From assembly GCF_004342025.1 (NCBI RefSeq), contig NZ_SLWN01000007.1:277709-341708 (forward strand): 64,000 nt of DNA, read 5' to 3'. Position numbers and translations under genes: made by a program. The stretch comes from Kribbella steppae (GTDB taxonomy: Bacteria; Actinomycetota; Actinomycetes; Propionibacteriales; Kribbellaceae). This document shows positions 41,178 through 49,106 of the stretch, in pieces. The notes below the pieces were generated by a model. That model did no database searches. It was given only the letters and a program-made list of their open reading frames with translations, and was not told the origin of the DNA. Every line of letters starts with the position of its first letter. Position 1 is the stretch's first letter.

Positions 41178-42380
41178 TTAAAGGTTGCCGCGGCGCTCTT
41201 GTTCGCGCTCGATGGCCTCGAACAGGGCCTTGAAGTTGCCCTTGCCGAAGCCGAGCGAGCCGTGCCGCTCGATCAGTTCGTAGAACACCGTCGGCCGGTC
41301 GCCGATCGGCTTGGTGAAGATCTGCAGCAGGTAGCCGTCCTCGTCCCGGTCGACCAGGATGCCGCGCGTCTTCAGCTCCTCGATCGACACCCGCACCTGG
41401 CCGATCCGGGCCCGCAGTTCCGGGTCGTCGTAGTACGAGTCGGGTGTGTTGAGGAACTCCACACCGTTGGCCCGCATGATGTCGACGGTGCGCAGGATGT
41501 CGTTCGTCGCCAGCGCGATGTGCTGGGCGCCGGCGCCGTCGTAGAACTCCAGGAACTCGTCGATCTGCGACTTCTTCTTCGCGATGGCCGGCTCGTTCAG
41601 CGGGAACTTGACCCGGTGATTGCCGTTGGCCACCACCTTGCTCATCAGCGCCGAGTAGTCGGTGGCGATGTCGTCGCCGATGAACTCCGCCATGTTCACG
41701 AAGCCCATCACCTTGTTGTAGAAGCCGACCCACTCGTCCATCTTGCCGAGCTCGACGTTGCCGACCACGTGGTCGACCGCCTGGAACAGCCGCTTCGGGT
41801 GTCCTTCTGGCCGGGTCACCTGGGTGGTCGCGGCAACGAACCCTGGCAGGTACGGGCCGTCGTACCTGCTCCGGTCGATCAGCGTGTGCCGGGTGTCGCC
41901 GTACGCCGCGATCGCGGCCCGCCGGATGGTGCCGTGCTCGTCGGTGACGTCGTTCGGCTCCTCGAGGACGACGGCGCCCTGCGTGCGGGCGTGCTTGATG
42001 CACTTGTCCACGTCCGGGACCTCGAGCGCGAGGTCGGCCACGCCGTCGCCGTGCCGGCGGTGGTGGTCGAGCAGCGGGCTCTTCGGGCTGACCCCGCCGG
42101 TGATGACGAAGCGGGCCGAACCGGCCTTGAGCACGAATGCCTTGTTGTCCTTGTTGCCCGTCTCGGGGCCGGAGTACGCGACCAGGTCCATCCCGAAGGC
42201 GAGCTGGTAGTACTTCGCGGTCTGGGTGGCGTTGCCGACCACGAACACCACGGCGTCCATCGCGGTAACGGGGAACGGGTCGGTGCTCTCGTCGTACGGC
42301 ACCAGGCCGACGAGCTGCTTCAACTGGTCGAGGTCGAGATCGGCGTCGAGCTCTGCGGGGGTGAGGTCGGTGCTGGTCAT
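41178..42380 (-). CDS. hppD: 4-hydroxyphenylpyruvate dioxygenase
   Basis: A 400-residue Fe(II) enzyme converting 4-hydroxyphenylpyruvate to homogentisate. Two VOC-type halves: residues ~30-160 (DAVVFVVGNATQTAKYYQLAFGM) and ~190-370. The iron ligands are recognisable as His of DHHRRHGDGVADLAL, His of GAGAQHIALATNDI, and Glu of PTVFYELIERHG; the C-terminal helix SLGFGKGNFKALFEAIEREQ gates the active site. ATG with GGGAGG upstream. Supplies the homogentisate dioxygenase encoded 12 kb away. A divergent Lrp-type regulator suggests amino-acid control. Confidence 0.94.
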   Translation of the reverse strand: MTSTDLTPAELDADLDLDQLKQLVGLVPYDESTDPFPVTAMDAVVFVVGNATQTAKYYQLAFGMDLVAYSGPETGNKDNKAFVLKAGSARFVITGGVSPKSPLLDHHRRHGDGVADLALEVPDVDKCIKHARTQGAVVLEEPNDVTDEHGTIRRAAIAAYGDTRHTLIDRSRYDGPYLPGFVAATTQVTRPEGHPKRLFQAVDHVVGNVELGKMDEWVGFYNKVMGFVNMAEFIGDDIATDYSALMSKVVANGNHRVKFPLNEPAIAKKKSQIDEFLEFYDGAGAQHIALATNDILRTVDIMRANGVEFLNTPDSYYDDPELRARIGQVRVSIEELKTRGILVDRDEDGYLLQIFTKPIGDRPTVFYELIERHGSLGFGKGNFKALFEAIEREQERRGNL

Positions 42381-42433
42381 CGTGGTCCTCCCGGTTCGGG
42401 TTCGTGCCGCTGAGCCTGGTCGGAGGGAGGCAG

Positions 42434-42482
42434 GTTGCGCAACAGTTCCTTGTTTCAGTGGGCAGGTTGTGCAGTATTGTGC
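42434..42482. promoter_or_regulatory. Candidate Lrp-type operator (TTGYGC repeats)
   Basis: A perfect palindrome GTTGCGCAAC (42434-42443) is followed by TTGTGC at 42467 and 42477, one helical turn apart, in the divergent spacer between hppD and the Lrp gene. Multiple phased half-sites are typical of Lrp/AsnC binding. Confidence 0.5.
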
Positions 42483-42531
42483 GGTTGTTGCTGGACCATT
42501 TGGTCAGGCTGACCACCTCGGGAGGTTTGGT

Positions 42532-43002
42532 ATGTCGGTGGATGCGCTGGACGCCCGGATCCTGGGGTTGTTCGCGGCCGAGCCGCGGGTCGGTGTGCTG
42601 GAGGCGTCGCGGCGGCTGGGGGTCGCGCGGGGGACGGTGCAGGCACGGCTGGACCGGTTGCAGCGCGACGGGGTGGTGCGCGGGTGGGGGCCGGACATCG
42701 ACACCACGGCGATCGGCTACCCGGTGACGGCGTTCGCGACGCTGCAGATCGAGCAGGGCTCAGGTCATACGACGGTCGCCGAGGCCCTGGCCCGCATCCC
42801 CGAGGTCCTCGAGGTCCACACCATCACCGGCGCCGAAGACCTCTGGTGCCGCATCGTGGCCCGCTCGAACGCCGACCTCCAACGCGTCATCGACCAGGTG
42901 GTCATCGTCCGCGGCATCCAAAGAGCCTCAACGGTGATCGCCCTGGCCGAACAGATCCAGCACCGGGTGTTACCGCTGGTGGAAGCCGCAACAAGAAGCT
43001 GA
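42532..43002 (+). CDS. Lrp/AsnC-family regulator
   Basis: A 156-residue regulator. N-terminal winged helix LDARILGLFAAEPRVGVLEASRRLGVARGTVQARLDRLQRDGVV; the C-terminal RAM (ACT-like) domain has VLEVHTITGAEDLWCRIVARS, with the effector loop TGAEDL. ATG preceded by GGGAGG. Divergent from 4-hydroxyphenylpyruvate dioxygenase, so it probably senses tyrosine or a related amino acid and controls hppD; tandem TTGYGC motifs lie between. Confidence 0.9.
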   Translation: MSVDALDARILGLFAAEPRVGVLEASRRLGVARGTVQARLDRLQRDGVVRGWGPDIDTTAIGYPVTAFATLQIEQGSGHTTVAEALARIPEVLEVHTITGAEDLWCRIVARSNADLQRVIDQVVIVRGIQRASTVIALAEQIQHRVLPLVEAATRS

Positions 43003-43040
43003 CCCGCCCGGCGCGCCGCGCGCCCCGGGCGGGGTGTGGG

Positions 43041-43130
43041 CAGACCGGCGCGGGTGCGCGGAGACCGGCAGCGGTGCGGGCAGACCGGCGGGGTGTGGCG
43101 AGACCGGCGGGTAGCGGGGAGACCGGCGGT
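43041..43130. repeat. 19-20-bp tandem repeat in Lrp/IclR spacer
   Basis: AGACCGGC recurs at 43042, 43062, 43082, 43101 and 43120, each followed by a G/C-rich variable part. Five units of 19-20 bp lie between the convergent 3' ends of the Lrp and IclR genes. Confidence 0.8.
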
Positions 43131-43147
43131 AGCGGAGGTGGGGTGGG

Positions 43148-43792
43148 TCAGGCGAGGCGTTTGGCTACTTCTACTGCGGCTCGGGCTACTCGGGGGCCGA
43201 CGAAGTCGCGGTCGAGTTTGCCGAGGACTACGACGCCGATGGACGCTTCGACGCCGGGAACGCCGAGAACCGGTGAGGACACGCCTTGGGCGCCGGCCTG
43301 GAGTTCGCCGGAGGTGACGACGAACGGGCGGCCGGCCGGGTCGGGCTTGCGGCGGCCGGCCAGGATCGCCTTCCCGGCGGCGCCCTGGTCGAGCGCGTGC
43401 CGGGACCCCATCCGGTACGACACGTGGAAGTCGGTCCAGCTCGGCTCGATGACCGCGATGGCGAGAGCTTCGTCACCATCCGCCACCGTCAGGTGGGCGG
43501 TGGCACCGGTGTCCTCCGCGAGCGAGCGCAGTACCGGCAACGCAGCGTCACGAAGCGTGGGCTGAACGCGACGGCTGTAGTGCAGGACGGCGAGACCGAG
43601 GCGGGCCCGGCCTTCGCTGTCGCGCCGGACCAGCCGATGCAGCTCCAGCGTGTTCACCAGGCGGTAGACCACGGTCCGGCTGACCCCCAGAGCGGCGGCC
43701 AGCTCCGTAATCGACAGGCCGTCCGGGGCATCCGCGAGCAACTCGAGGACAGTAAGTCCCCGGTCGAGGGTCTGGGACGTCTCTGCGGGCAC
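43148..43792 (-). CDS. IclR-family regulator
   Basis: A 214-residue regulator, slightly short for the family (~250). N-terminal winged helix: LDRGLTVLELLADAPDGLSITELAAALGVSRTVVYRLVNTLELHRLVRRD. The effector domain (about 80-214) contains HLTVADGDEALAIAVIEPS, GSRHALDQGAAGKAILAG and VVLGKLDRDFVGPRVARAAVEVA. Target not evident; the divergent membrane-protein gene starts 35 nt away and may be regulated by it. Confidence 0.88.
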   Translation of the reverse strand: MPAETSQTLDRGLTVLELLADAPDGLSITELAAALGVSRTVVYRLVNTLELHRLVRRDSEGRARLGLAVLHYSRRVQPTLRDAALPVLRSLAEDTGATAHLTVADGDEALAIAVIEPSWTDFHVSYRMGSRHALDQGAAGKAILAGRRKPDPAGRPFVVTSGELQAGAQGVSSPVLGVPGVEASIGVVVLGKLDRDFVGPRVARAAVEVAKRLA

Positions 43793-43847
43793 CTCCGAAG
43801 CGTATCCGTTTTTCGGGCACGGCCCGATGGCCCCGTATCTTGCTGCC

Positions 43848-44702
43848 GTGCGAAATTACTGGGCGCTCCTCCCCGCCATCGCCGTCATCATCGGGCTGAT
43901 CCTGCTCTACGCGATCCCCACGCTGATCAATCCGCAGTGGACCAGCTCGATCCTGGCCCTGTTCCGGCAGTTCCCGGAGGACGCGGAACCGGCCCCTGAT
44001 CAGGCCCACGGTCAGGCCCAAGGTCAGGCCCAGAATCAGGCGCAGAATCAGGCCCAGCATCAGGCGCAGAGCCAGGCCCCGGGCCAGGCTCAGCAGCAGG
44101 GTGAGCAGGCCCAGCGACCGGCCGGCATCCTCGGCCCGCAGCAGATCAAGTCGCGGCGGATGCTTGCCGGCGTCCTGGTGGCGGCCGCGGTCGGCCTGTT
44201 CGGTTTCAACGTCTCCCTCAACCGGGAGGCGAACGCCTGCTACCAGGCGGCCAAGGCCTGGGGCGCGAGCGACGGCAAGCCGGCCGAGGACCCGTGCATC
44301 AACATGATCTACGGCAGCTTCTTCGGCGACGGCCAGGGCGAGGCGAACGAGGACACGCAGCAACCGGTCAAGGCGTACCAGGTGGTGCACAAGAAGAAGC
44401 CGACGTACCTGCGCTGGATCCAGAACGCACCCAAGTACGACGAGGCCGACCTGCTGGTCGGGACCGGCCTGAGCTGCAACCTCGACCTGCGGATCATGGA
44501 GGAAGAGGACAAGGTCGTCGTTCTGGTCGACGCCAACCAGCCCTGCCCGAACGAGGACAACGTCTCGCTGACGGCGTTCAAGCTCAAGAAGCCGCTGGGC
44601 GACCGGCAGGTGGTCACCGTCGACGACAAGCCGATGGAGCGGATCAACCCGGACGTGGACTCCTGGCCGACCGTGGTGAAGAAGCTCATCACCGGCGGCT
44701 GA
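43848..44702 (+). CDS. Membrane protein with Gln/Ala repeat linker
   Basis: About 284 residues. First helix YWALLPAIAVIIGLILLYAIPTL (about 4-26), then a cytoplasmic Gln-Ala-rich linker coded by a 12-bp minisatellite, a second helix (MLAGVLVAAAVGLFGFNV, about 105-123), and a C-terminal domain of ~160 residues with several cysteines (NACYQA, DPCINMIYGSFF, LSCNLDL, QPCPNED). GTG at 43848 is preferred because TATCTT lies 6 nt before it, giving a leaderless start; an ATG at 43827 is in frame. No family recognised. Confidence 0.65.
   Translation: MRNYWALLPAIAVIIGLILLYAIPTLINPQWTSSILALFRQFPEDAEPAPDQAHGQAQGQAQNQAQNQAQHQAQSQAPGQAQQQGEQAQRPAGILGPQQIKSRRMLAGVLVAAAVGLFGFNVSLNREANACYQAAKAWGASDGKPAEDPCINMIYGSFFGDGQGEANEDTQQPVKAYQVVHKKKPTYLRWIQNAPKYDEADLLVGTGLSCNLDLRIMEEEDKVVVLVDANQPCPNEDNVSLTAFKLKKPLGDRQVVTVDDKPMERINPDVDSWPTVVKKLITGG
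44001..44096. repeat. 12-bp in-frame minisatellite
   Basis: Eight 12-bp units of the form CAGGCCCAGAAT encode a G/N/H/S-Q-A-Q repeat within the membrane protein's linker. Frame is kept on copy-number change. Confidence 0.88.
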
Positions 44703-44707
44703 GTCTC

Positions 44708-45940
44708 CTAGCTGAGCGCGCGGGTCTTCGAGTCGTACACCCGGAACGGCCGGTTCCGGGCGAGGAGCAGCATCAGTCCGGCGATGCAGACGGCCGCGCC
44801 GCCGAGGAGCGCGATCGTCGGGGTGGTCAGGGATGCCGTCGTCCCCGCGACGAAGTCACCCAGGCGTGGGCCGCCGGCCACGACCACGATGAAGACACCC
44901 TGGAGCCGGCCGCGCATCGCGTCCGGCGCGGCCGACTGCAGGATCGTGTTCCGGTACGCCGAGCTGACCATGTCGGCCGCCCCGGACAACGCGAGCAGCG
45001 CGACCCCCAGCCAGATCGTCCGGGACAGCCCGAACAGTCCGACCGCCGCGGCATAGACCGTGATCGCGACCACGATCGCCACGCCTTGACGTCGTACCCT
45101 GCTCACCCAGCCGGAGAAGAGCACGCCGACCAGCGCCCCGATCGCCGGAGCCGCCTGCAGCAGGCCGACCGTCCGGACTCCCCCGCCGAAGAACGCACCC
45201 GCGACCGCTGGGAACAGCGCCCGGGGCTGGGCGAACACCATCGCCAGGATGTCCGCCAGGAACGTCGCCAGCAGCGCAGGCGCCGCCCGCAGGAAGGTGA
45301 ACCCTTCGAGCACCGACCGCAACCCAGCCCGGCGGACGTCACCCGTCGGCGGCACCGACGGCAACCGGAACAACGCGTAGAGCGCCGCGGTGAAGGTCAG
45401 TACGTCGATCAGGTACGCCGCCGCGAACCCGTGCCAGGCGATCACCGCCGCACCCAGGAGCGGCCCGGCGGTGAAGCCCAGGTTGAACGCGGCCTGGCTG
45501 AGCGTGTTCGCGGCCGGCAGCAACGCCGGCCGGATCAGCCGCGGGATGATCGCCGACCGCGCCGGGTTGTTCACCGCGAAGCACGCCGACTGGCAGGCGA
45601 CGACGGCGTACAGGACCCACACCTGGTTCCAGTTCAGCTGGGACTGCACCACCAGGACCATCGACAGCAGCCAGAGCCCGGTCGACGAGGCGAGGGCGAG
45701 GGTACGACGATCGATCGCATCGGCCATCGCCCCGCCGTACAGCCCGAACACGATCAGCGGGACCAGTGAGCACAGCCCGACCAGCCCGACCGCGAAGGTG
45801 GAGTGCGTCAGCGCGTACACCTGGATCGACACGGTTACCGCGGTCATCTGCTGGCCGAGCTGCGACACCGTCGATCCGATCCACAACCTGCGGAAGTCGG
45901 CGGACTCGCGCAGCGGCCGGATGTCAGTGAGCAGACGCAC
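44708..45940 (-). CDS. MFS transporter
   Basis: A 410-residue MFS_3-type exporter: RPLRESADFRRLWIGSTVSQLGQQMTAVTVSIQVY start, a GGAMADAIDRRT loop motif, and about 12 helices. It follows the phytanoyl-CoA dioxygenase-like gene by 31 nt on the same strand and likely shares its transcript. Membrane exporter with unknown substrate. The GTG start at 45940 matches the usual family N-terminus. Confidence 0.87.
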   Translation of the reverse strand: MRLLTDIRPLRESADFRRLWIGSTVSQLGQQMTAVTVSIQVYALTHSTFAVGLVGLCSLVPLIVFGLYGGAMADAIDRRTLALASSTGLWLLSMVLVVQSQLNWNQVWVLYAVVACQSACFAVNNPARSAIIPRLIRPALLPAANTLSQAAFNLGFTAGPLLGAAVIAWHGFAAAYLIDVLTFTAALYALFRLPSVPPTGDVRRAGLRSVLEGFTFLRAAPALLATFLADILAMVFAQPRALFPAVAGAFFGGGVRTVGLLQAAPAIGALVGVLFSGWVSRVRRQGVAIVVAITVYAAAVGLFGLSRTIWLGVALLALSGAADMVSSAYRNTILQSAAPDAMRGRLQGVFIVVVAGGPRLGDFVAGTTASLTTPTIALLGGAAVCIAGLMLLLARNRPFRVYDSKTRALS

Positions 45941-45971
45941 CCTGACAACTTATGTCACGACGTGAAAATAT

Positions 45972-46733
45972 TCAGACCCGAGGGAAGAGTTCGTGCTCGA
46001 GCGGCTCGCCGACGGTCAGCCCGAGCCCGTCGGTGACGACATGGGCCGCACCCGTGTACGTCGCCTCGGCGTCGATGTAGATCGCCACGTGCGCGATCCG
46101 TGGGTCGTCGGTCAGGTTGGGCGTCGCGGAGTGCGCCAGGTACGCGTTGTGGAAGGTGCAGTCACCGGCCCGCAGCGGGATCGTCGTGCGCTCCTCCCAG
46201 CGCAGATCGGGCGACGCCCGGAACAGGTCGTCCCGATCGGACAGATCCTGTCGGCGCAGATCCTTGTGGTCGTGCGACCCCGGGATGAAGGTCATGCATC
46301 CGCGCTCCACCGGTACGTCGACCAGCGCCACCCACACCGACAACGAGTGCCGCGAACCACCATGCGGCCAGTACGGCGCGTCCTGGTGGAACTCGGTCGC
46401 CGCGCCGTTGTGCGGAGGCTTGATCAGCAACTGGTCGTGCCACAACCGCAGCGGCACCCCGGCCAGCGCGGTCGCCGCGGCGGCGAGTCGCGAGTCCAGG
46501 GTGAGTTCGCGGAGTACGTCGTCCTGTCGCCAGATGTTGACGTACTGGTTGAAGATCGCCGAGCCGGTGAAGTTGTCCTCAGCGACTCTGGTCGCAGCCG
46601 TGGCCGCGTCCCGGAAGCGGGCCGCCTCGTCGGCGGTGATGATGTTCCGGATCCGGACGACGCCGTCGCGGCGATAGGCCGAAATGGTCTCTTCGTCCAG
46701 GGTGACGGCTGTCGTAGGGTCGGTGGTGGTCAT
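45972..46733 (-). CDS. Phytanoyl-CoA dioxygenase-family Fe(II)/2-oxoglutarate oxygenase
   Basis: A 253-residue PhyH-type oxygenase. The iron facial triad is visible as HQD in TEFHQDAPYWPHGG and the distal His in CTFHNAYLAHSATPN. VALVDVPVERGCMTFIPGSH is a family landmark. It hydroxylates an unknown small molecule with O2 and 2-oxoglutarate in the cytoplasm. Followed closely by an MFS exporter gene and divergent from an AraC regulator: a compact regulated modify-and-export unit by inference. Confidence 0.87.
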   Translation of the reverse strand: MTTTDPTTAVTLDEETISAYRRDGVVRIRNIITADEAARFRDAATAATRVAEDNFTGSAIFNQYVNIWRQDDVLRELTLDSRLAAAATALAGVPLRLWHDQLLIKPPHNGAATEFHQDAPYWPHGGSRHSLSVWVALVDVPVERGCMTFIPGSHDHKDLRRQDLSDRDDLFRASPDLRWEERTTIPLRAGDCTFHNAYLAHSATPNLTDDPRIAHVAIYIDAEATYTGAAHVVTDGLGLTVGEPLEHELFPRV

Positions 46734-46810
46734 CGGTAGGCTCCTCGGAATCCGTGGCCAGGTTGGTAGTTCCAGCCTCGCCCGGATCGCCTCCCGGAGA
46801 CAGGCAACCG

Positions 46811-46841
46811 TTGACCGATACTTGACTGATCTTGACCTGAC
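46811..46841. promoter_or_regulatory. Phased TTGAC direct repeats
   Basis: TTGACCGATAC (46811), TTGACTGATC (46822) and TTGACCTGAC (46832) are three direct repeats one helical turn apart, just before the AraC-type gene and in the shared divergent region. They suit an AraC-family operator or overlapping -35 elements. Confidence 0.45.
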
Positions 46842-46843
46842 AG

Positions 46844-47497
46844 GTGGTCGATGTGCACGAGATCCTCAGCAGCGAGGTCTTCCCCGACCAGCGCCTGCCG
46901 GTCGCCGGCGACCGTATCGAACTCGTGGCCGACGTGGCTCCGCACAGTCACGCGTTCTTCGAGATCGCCGTCGTCCTCGCCGGGCGGGGCATCCATCTCT
47001 CGGCCGCCGGCGAGGTACCGCTCCAGCGCGACTCGGTCGTCGTCCTCCGGCCGGGCGAGTGGCACGGGTACACCGGCTGTGACGGGCTGGTGGTGCGCAA
47101 CGCCTATCTCGGAGCGGACATCTTCGCCTTCCTGTCCGGAGCGCTGATCCCCGGCGACACAGCGCCGTACCCGGCGCACCCGGCCGTCCAGCACGCGATG
47201 AGATTGCTGGAGGCAAGTATCGACGAACCGTGGACGCTCGACCGGCTGGCCGCTGCGGTGAACCTCGCTCCCAGCTACCTGATCCGCCTGTTCGGGCGGA
47301 CCGCCGGGATCTCACCGATGGCCTACCTCAACCGGATCCGCGCCGAGCGCGCCGCCGGTCTGCTGATCGAGACGGATCTGCCGATCGCGACGATCGGCGC
47401 GATGGTCGGCTGGCACGACCCCAGTCATGCCAGCCGACGCTTCCACGCCGTCTTCGGTCTCAGCCCATCCCGCTACCGCTCGACCTTCCGCCCGTAG
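46844..47497 (+). CDS. AraC-family regulator
   Basis: A 217-residue regulator. The N-terminal cupin-like sensing domain (about 1-110) has HSHAFFEIAVVLAGRGIHLSAAG and VVLRPGEWHGY. The C-terminal double HTH: WTLDRLAAAVNLAPSYLIRLFGRTAGISPMAYLNRIRAERAAGLL and IATIGAMVGWHDPSHASRRFHAVFGLSPSRYR. Divergent from the phytanoyl-CoA dioxygenase-like gene, its likely target. GTG start at 46844; a GTG 9 nt later is possible. Confidence 0.9.
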   Translation: MVDVHEILSSEVFPDQRLPVAGDRIELVADVAPHSHAFFEIAVVLAGRGIHLSAAGEVPLQRDSVVVLRPGEWHGYTGCDGLVVRNAYLGADIFAFLSGALIPGDTAPYPAHPAVQHAMRLLEASIDEPWTLDRLAAAVNLAPSYLIRLFGRTAGISPMAYLNRIRAERAAGLLIETDLPIATIGAMVGWHDPSHASRRFHAVFGLSPSRYRSTFRP

Positions 47498-47563
47498 CAC
47501 TGCACCGGCGAGGCGCCCGACCAGGGCAACCGGCAGAGCGGCCGCGGCCGGCGGGACAAGCGC

Positions 47564-47653
47564 GGCTGACGGTTCGACCACGGCTGACGGTTCGACCGTG
47601 GCCAGCGGGTCGACCGCGACTGACCGATCGGCCGCGGCCGACCTGTCGACCGC
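47564..47653. repeat. 18-bp tandem repeat upstream of NUDIX gene
   Basis: Five contiguous 18-bp units (GGCTGACGGTTCGACCAC and variants) begin at 47564, 47582, 47600, 47618 and 47636. They fill most of the gap between the AraC and NUDIX genes; all reading frames are open through it, but nothing else suggests coding. Confidence 0.85.
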
Positions 47654-47730
47654 GGCCGGCGGTGGAGCGGCGACGCGCGGACGTGGGGCTGGCCGAGCGG
47701 GCGTTCGGGGCGGTGGGCAAAGATGTCACC

Positions 47731-48276
47731 ATGAGTTCCCTTCGCACCCCTGACCCGAACCCCGGTTGGCTGTCCGAGTTCGCGCTCGAAGAGACACGCT
47801 CACGGGTGCCGATCCTGTACGTCGAGGCCGTCCCGACCCGCGTCGATGCCGCCGGGCAGATCGAGCACGTCGGGGTGCTGCTGCGCGGATCGGCCGCGAC
47901 CGGCCAGATCACCCGGACCCTGGTGTCGGGTCGCGTCTTCCACGGAGAGTCGATCCGTGACGCCCTGCAGCGCAACATCGAGAAGGATCTCGGCCCGGCC
48001 GCGTTCCCACGGCTGCCGGTCAGCCCGGTCCCGTTCACCGTCGCCGAGTACTTCCCGCTGCCCGGTGTCACCCCGCTGCACGACCCGCGTCAGCACGCCG
48101 TCGCCCTCGTGTACGTCGTACCGGTGACCGGCGAATGCAACCCGCGCCAGGACGCGCTCGAACTCACCTGGCTGACCCCGAAAGAGGCCCTCGAGCCGAG
48201 CCTGCTGGCCGACCTCGAAGGTGGCCGCGGACAGCTGCTCAAGCAGGCACTCGCTTGGTCCGGCGCTCTGGTCTGA
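47731..48276 (+). CDS. NUDIX-like protein (DUF4916 type)
   Basis: A 181-residue protein (GWLSEFALEETRSRVPILYVEAVPTRVDAAGQIEHVGVLLR, GRVFHGESIRDALQRNIEKDLGP, DPRQHAVALVYVVPVTGE, ALELTWLTPKEAL) with the beta-alpha-beta layout of NUDIX hydrolases. The GESIRDALQRNIEKDLG segment stands where the NUDIX box should be but lacks most of its glutamates (canonical REUXEE), so catalysis is doubtful. This resembles the actinobacterial DUF4916 group. ATG at 47731 begins the conserved part; upstream frame is the 18-bp repeat. Confidence 0.75.
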   Translation: MSSLRTPDPNPGWLSEFALEETRSRVPILYVEAVPTRVDAAGQIEHVGVLLRGSAATGQITRTLVSGRVFHGESIRDALQRNIEKDLGPAAFPRLPVSPVPFTVAEYFPLPGVTPLHDPRQHAVALVYVVPVTGECNPRQDALELTWLTPKEALEPSLLADLEGGRGQLLKQALAWSGALV

Positions 48277-49005
48277 TCACCAAGGCAACCGTCCTTCCTC
48301 GGCGTGCACCTCGCCGGTTGGACCGTCAGCGCCGAGCGTCGCGAACCGCACCGCAACAGCCGCGCCCTGTTGTGGTGTGCGCGGCGCATCCCACCCACCC
48401 ATGTCGGTTGCGCAGTTGCCGGGATCGGCCGCGTTCACCAGGATCCCGGTCCCGCGCAACTCGTTGGCGAGCATCACGGTCACCATGTTCACCGCCGCCT
48501 TCGACGCGTTGTAGCCCAAGGTCAGGATCGTCGACATCCGCGACTCCGGATCCCCGACCAGCTCGAACGACGCCAGTGCGGTCGACAGGTTCACGATCCG
48601 CGCTCGCTCCGCCGTCCGCAGCAACGGCAGCATCGCCTGGGTCACCCCGACCAGCCCGATCACATTCGTCTCGAACGCCTCCCGCAGTACGTCGCCCGCC
48701 ACCCGCGACACCGCGTCGTCGCCCGGCGGGATGATGGCTGCGTTGTTCACCAGTACGTCGAGCCGCCCGTACTTCTCCTCGATCCAGCCGGCCGCCGCCC
48801 GCACCGATTCCTCGTCCGTCACCTCCAGTTTCACTGCTGCCGCTTCGTAGCCCTCGGCAACCAACTCCTTCGCCGCGAGCTCACCTCGGGCCAGATCCCG
48901 GGATCCGGCCAGCACGGTGAACCCGGCCTGCCCGAGCTGCCGTGCGATCTCCTTGCCGATGCCTGTGTTGGCGCCCGTGACGAGGGCGATCTTGTTCGTG
49001 TCCAT
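48277..49005 (-). CDS. Short-chain dehydrogenase/reductase
   Basis: A 242-residue classical SDR: VTGANTGIGKEIARQLG cofactor loop (residues 9-25), LDVLVNNAAI, the Ser-Tyr-Lys triad in NLSTALAS...YNASKAAVN, and NAADPGNCATDM. Likely an NADPH-dependent carbonyl reductase. Divergent from an XRE/MmyB-type regulator, an arrangement common in actinobacteria where the regulator controls the SDR. Confidence 0.9.
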   Translation of the reverse strand: MDTNKIALVTGANTGIGKEIARQLGQAGFTVLAGSRDLARGELAAKELVAEGYEAAAVKLEVTDEESVRAAAGWIEEKYGRLDVLVNNAAIIPPGDDAVSRVAGDVLREAFETNVIGLVGVTQAMLPLLRTAERARIVNLSTALASFELVGDPESRMSTILTLGYNASKAAVNMVTVMLANELRGTGILVNAADPGNCATDMGGWDAPRTPQQGAAVAVRFATLGADGPTGEVHAEEGRLPW

Positions 49006-49106
49006 GCGGTCCAGGCTGCGGCCGTCCGGCGTACTCAGGCAGAGCGAGCTGAACCTGGGATCGACAGTCCCTGGTTGAGGTTTGCCGCGGCTGGAATCCT
49101 TGGGTC

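Noticed and set aside
43827..43847. Seven-codon N-terminal extension of the Gln/Ala-repeat membrane protein
   Set aside because: A TATCTT -10-like hexamer overlaps it and no ribosome site precedes the ATG; the GTG at 43848 fits a leaderless start better. Not excluded.
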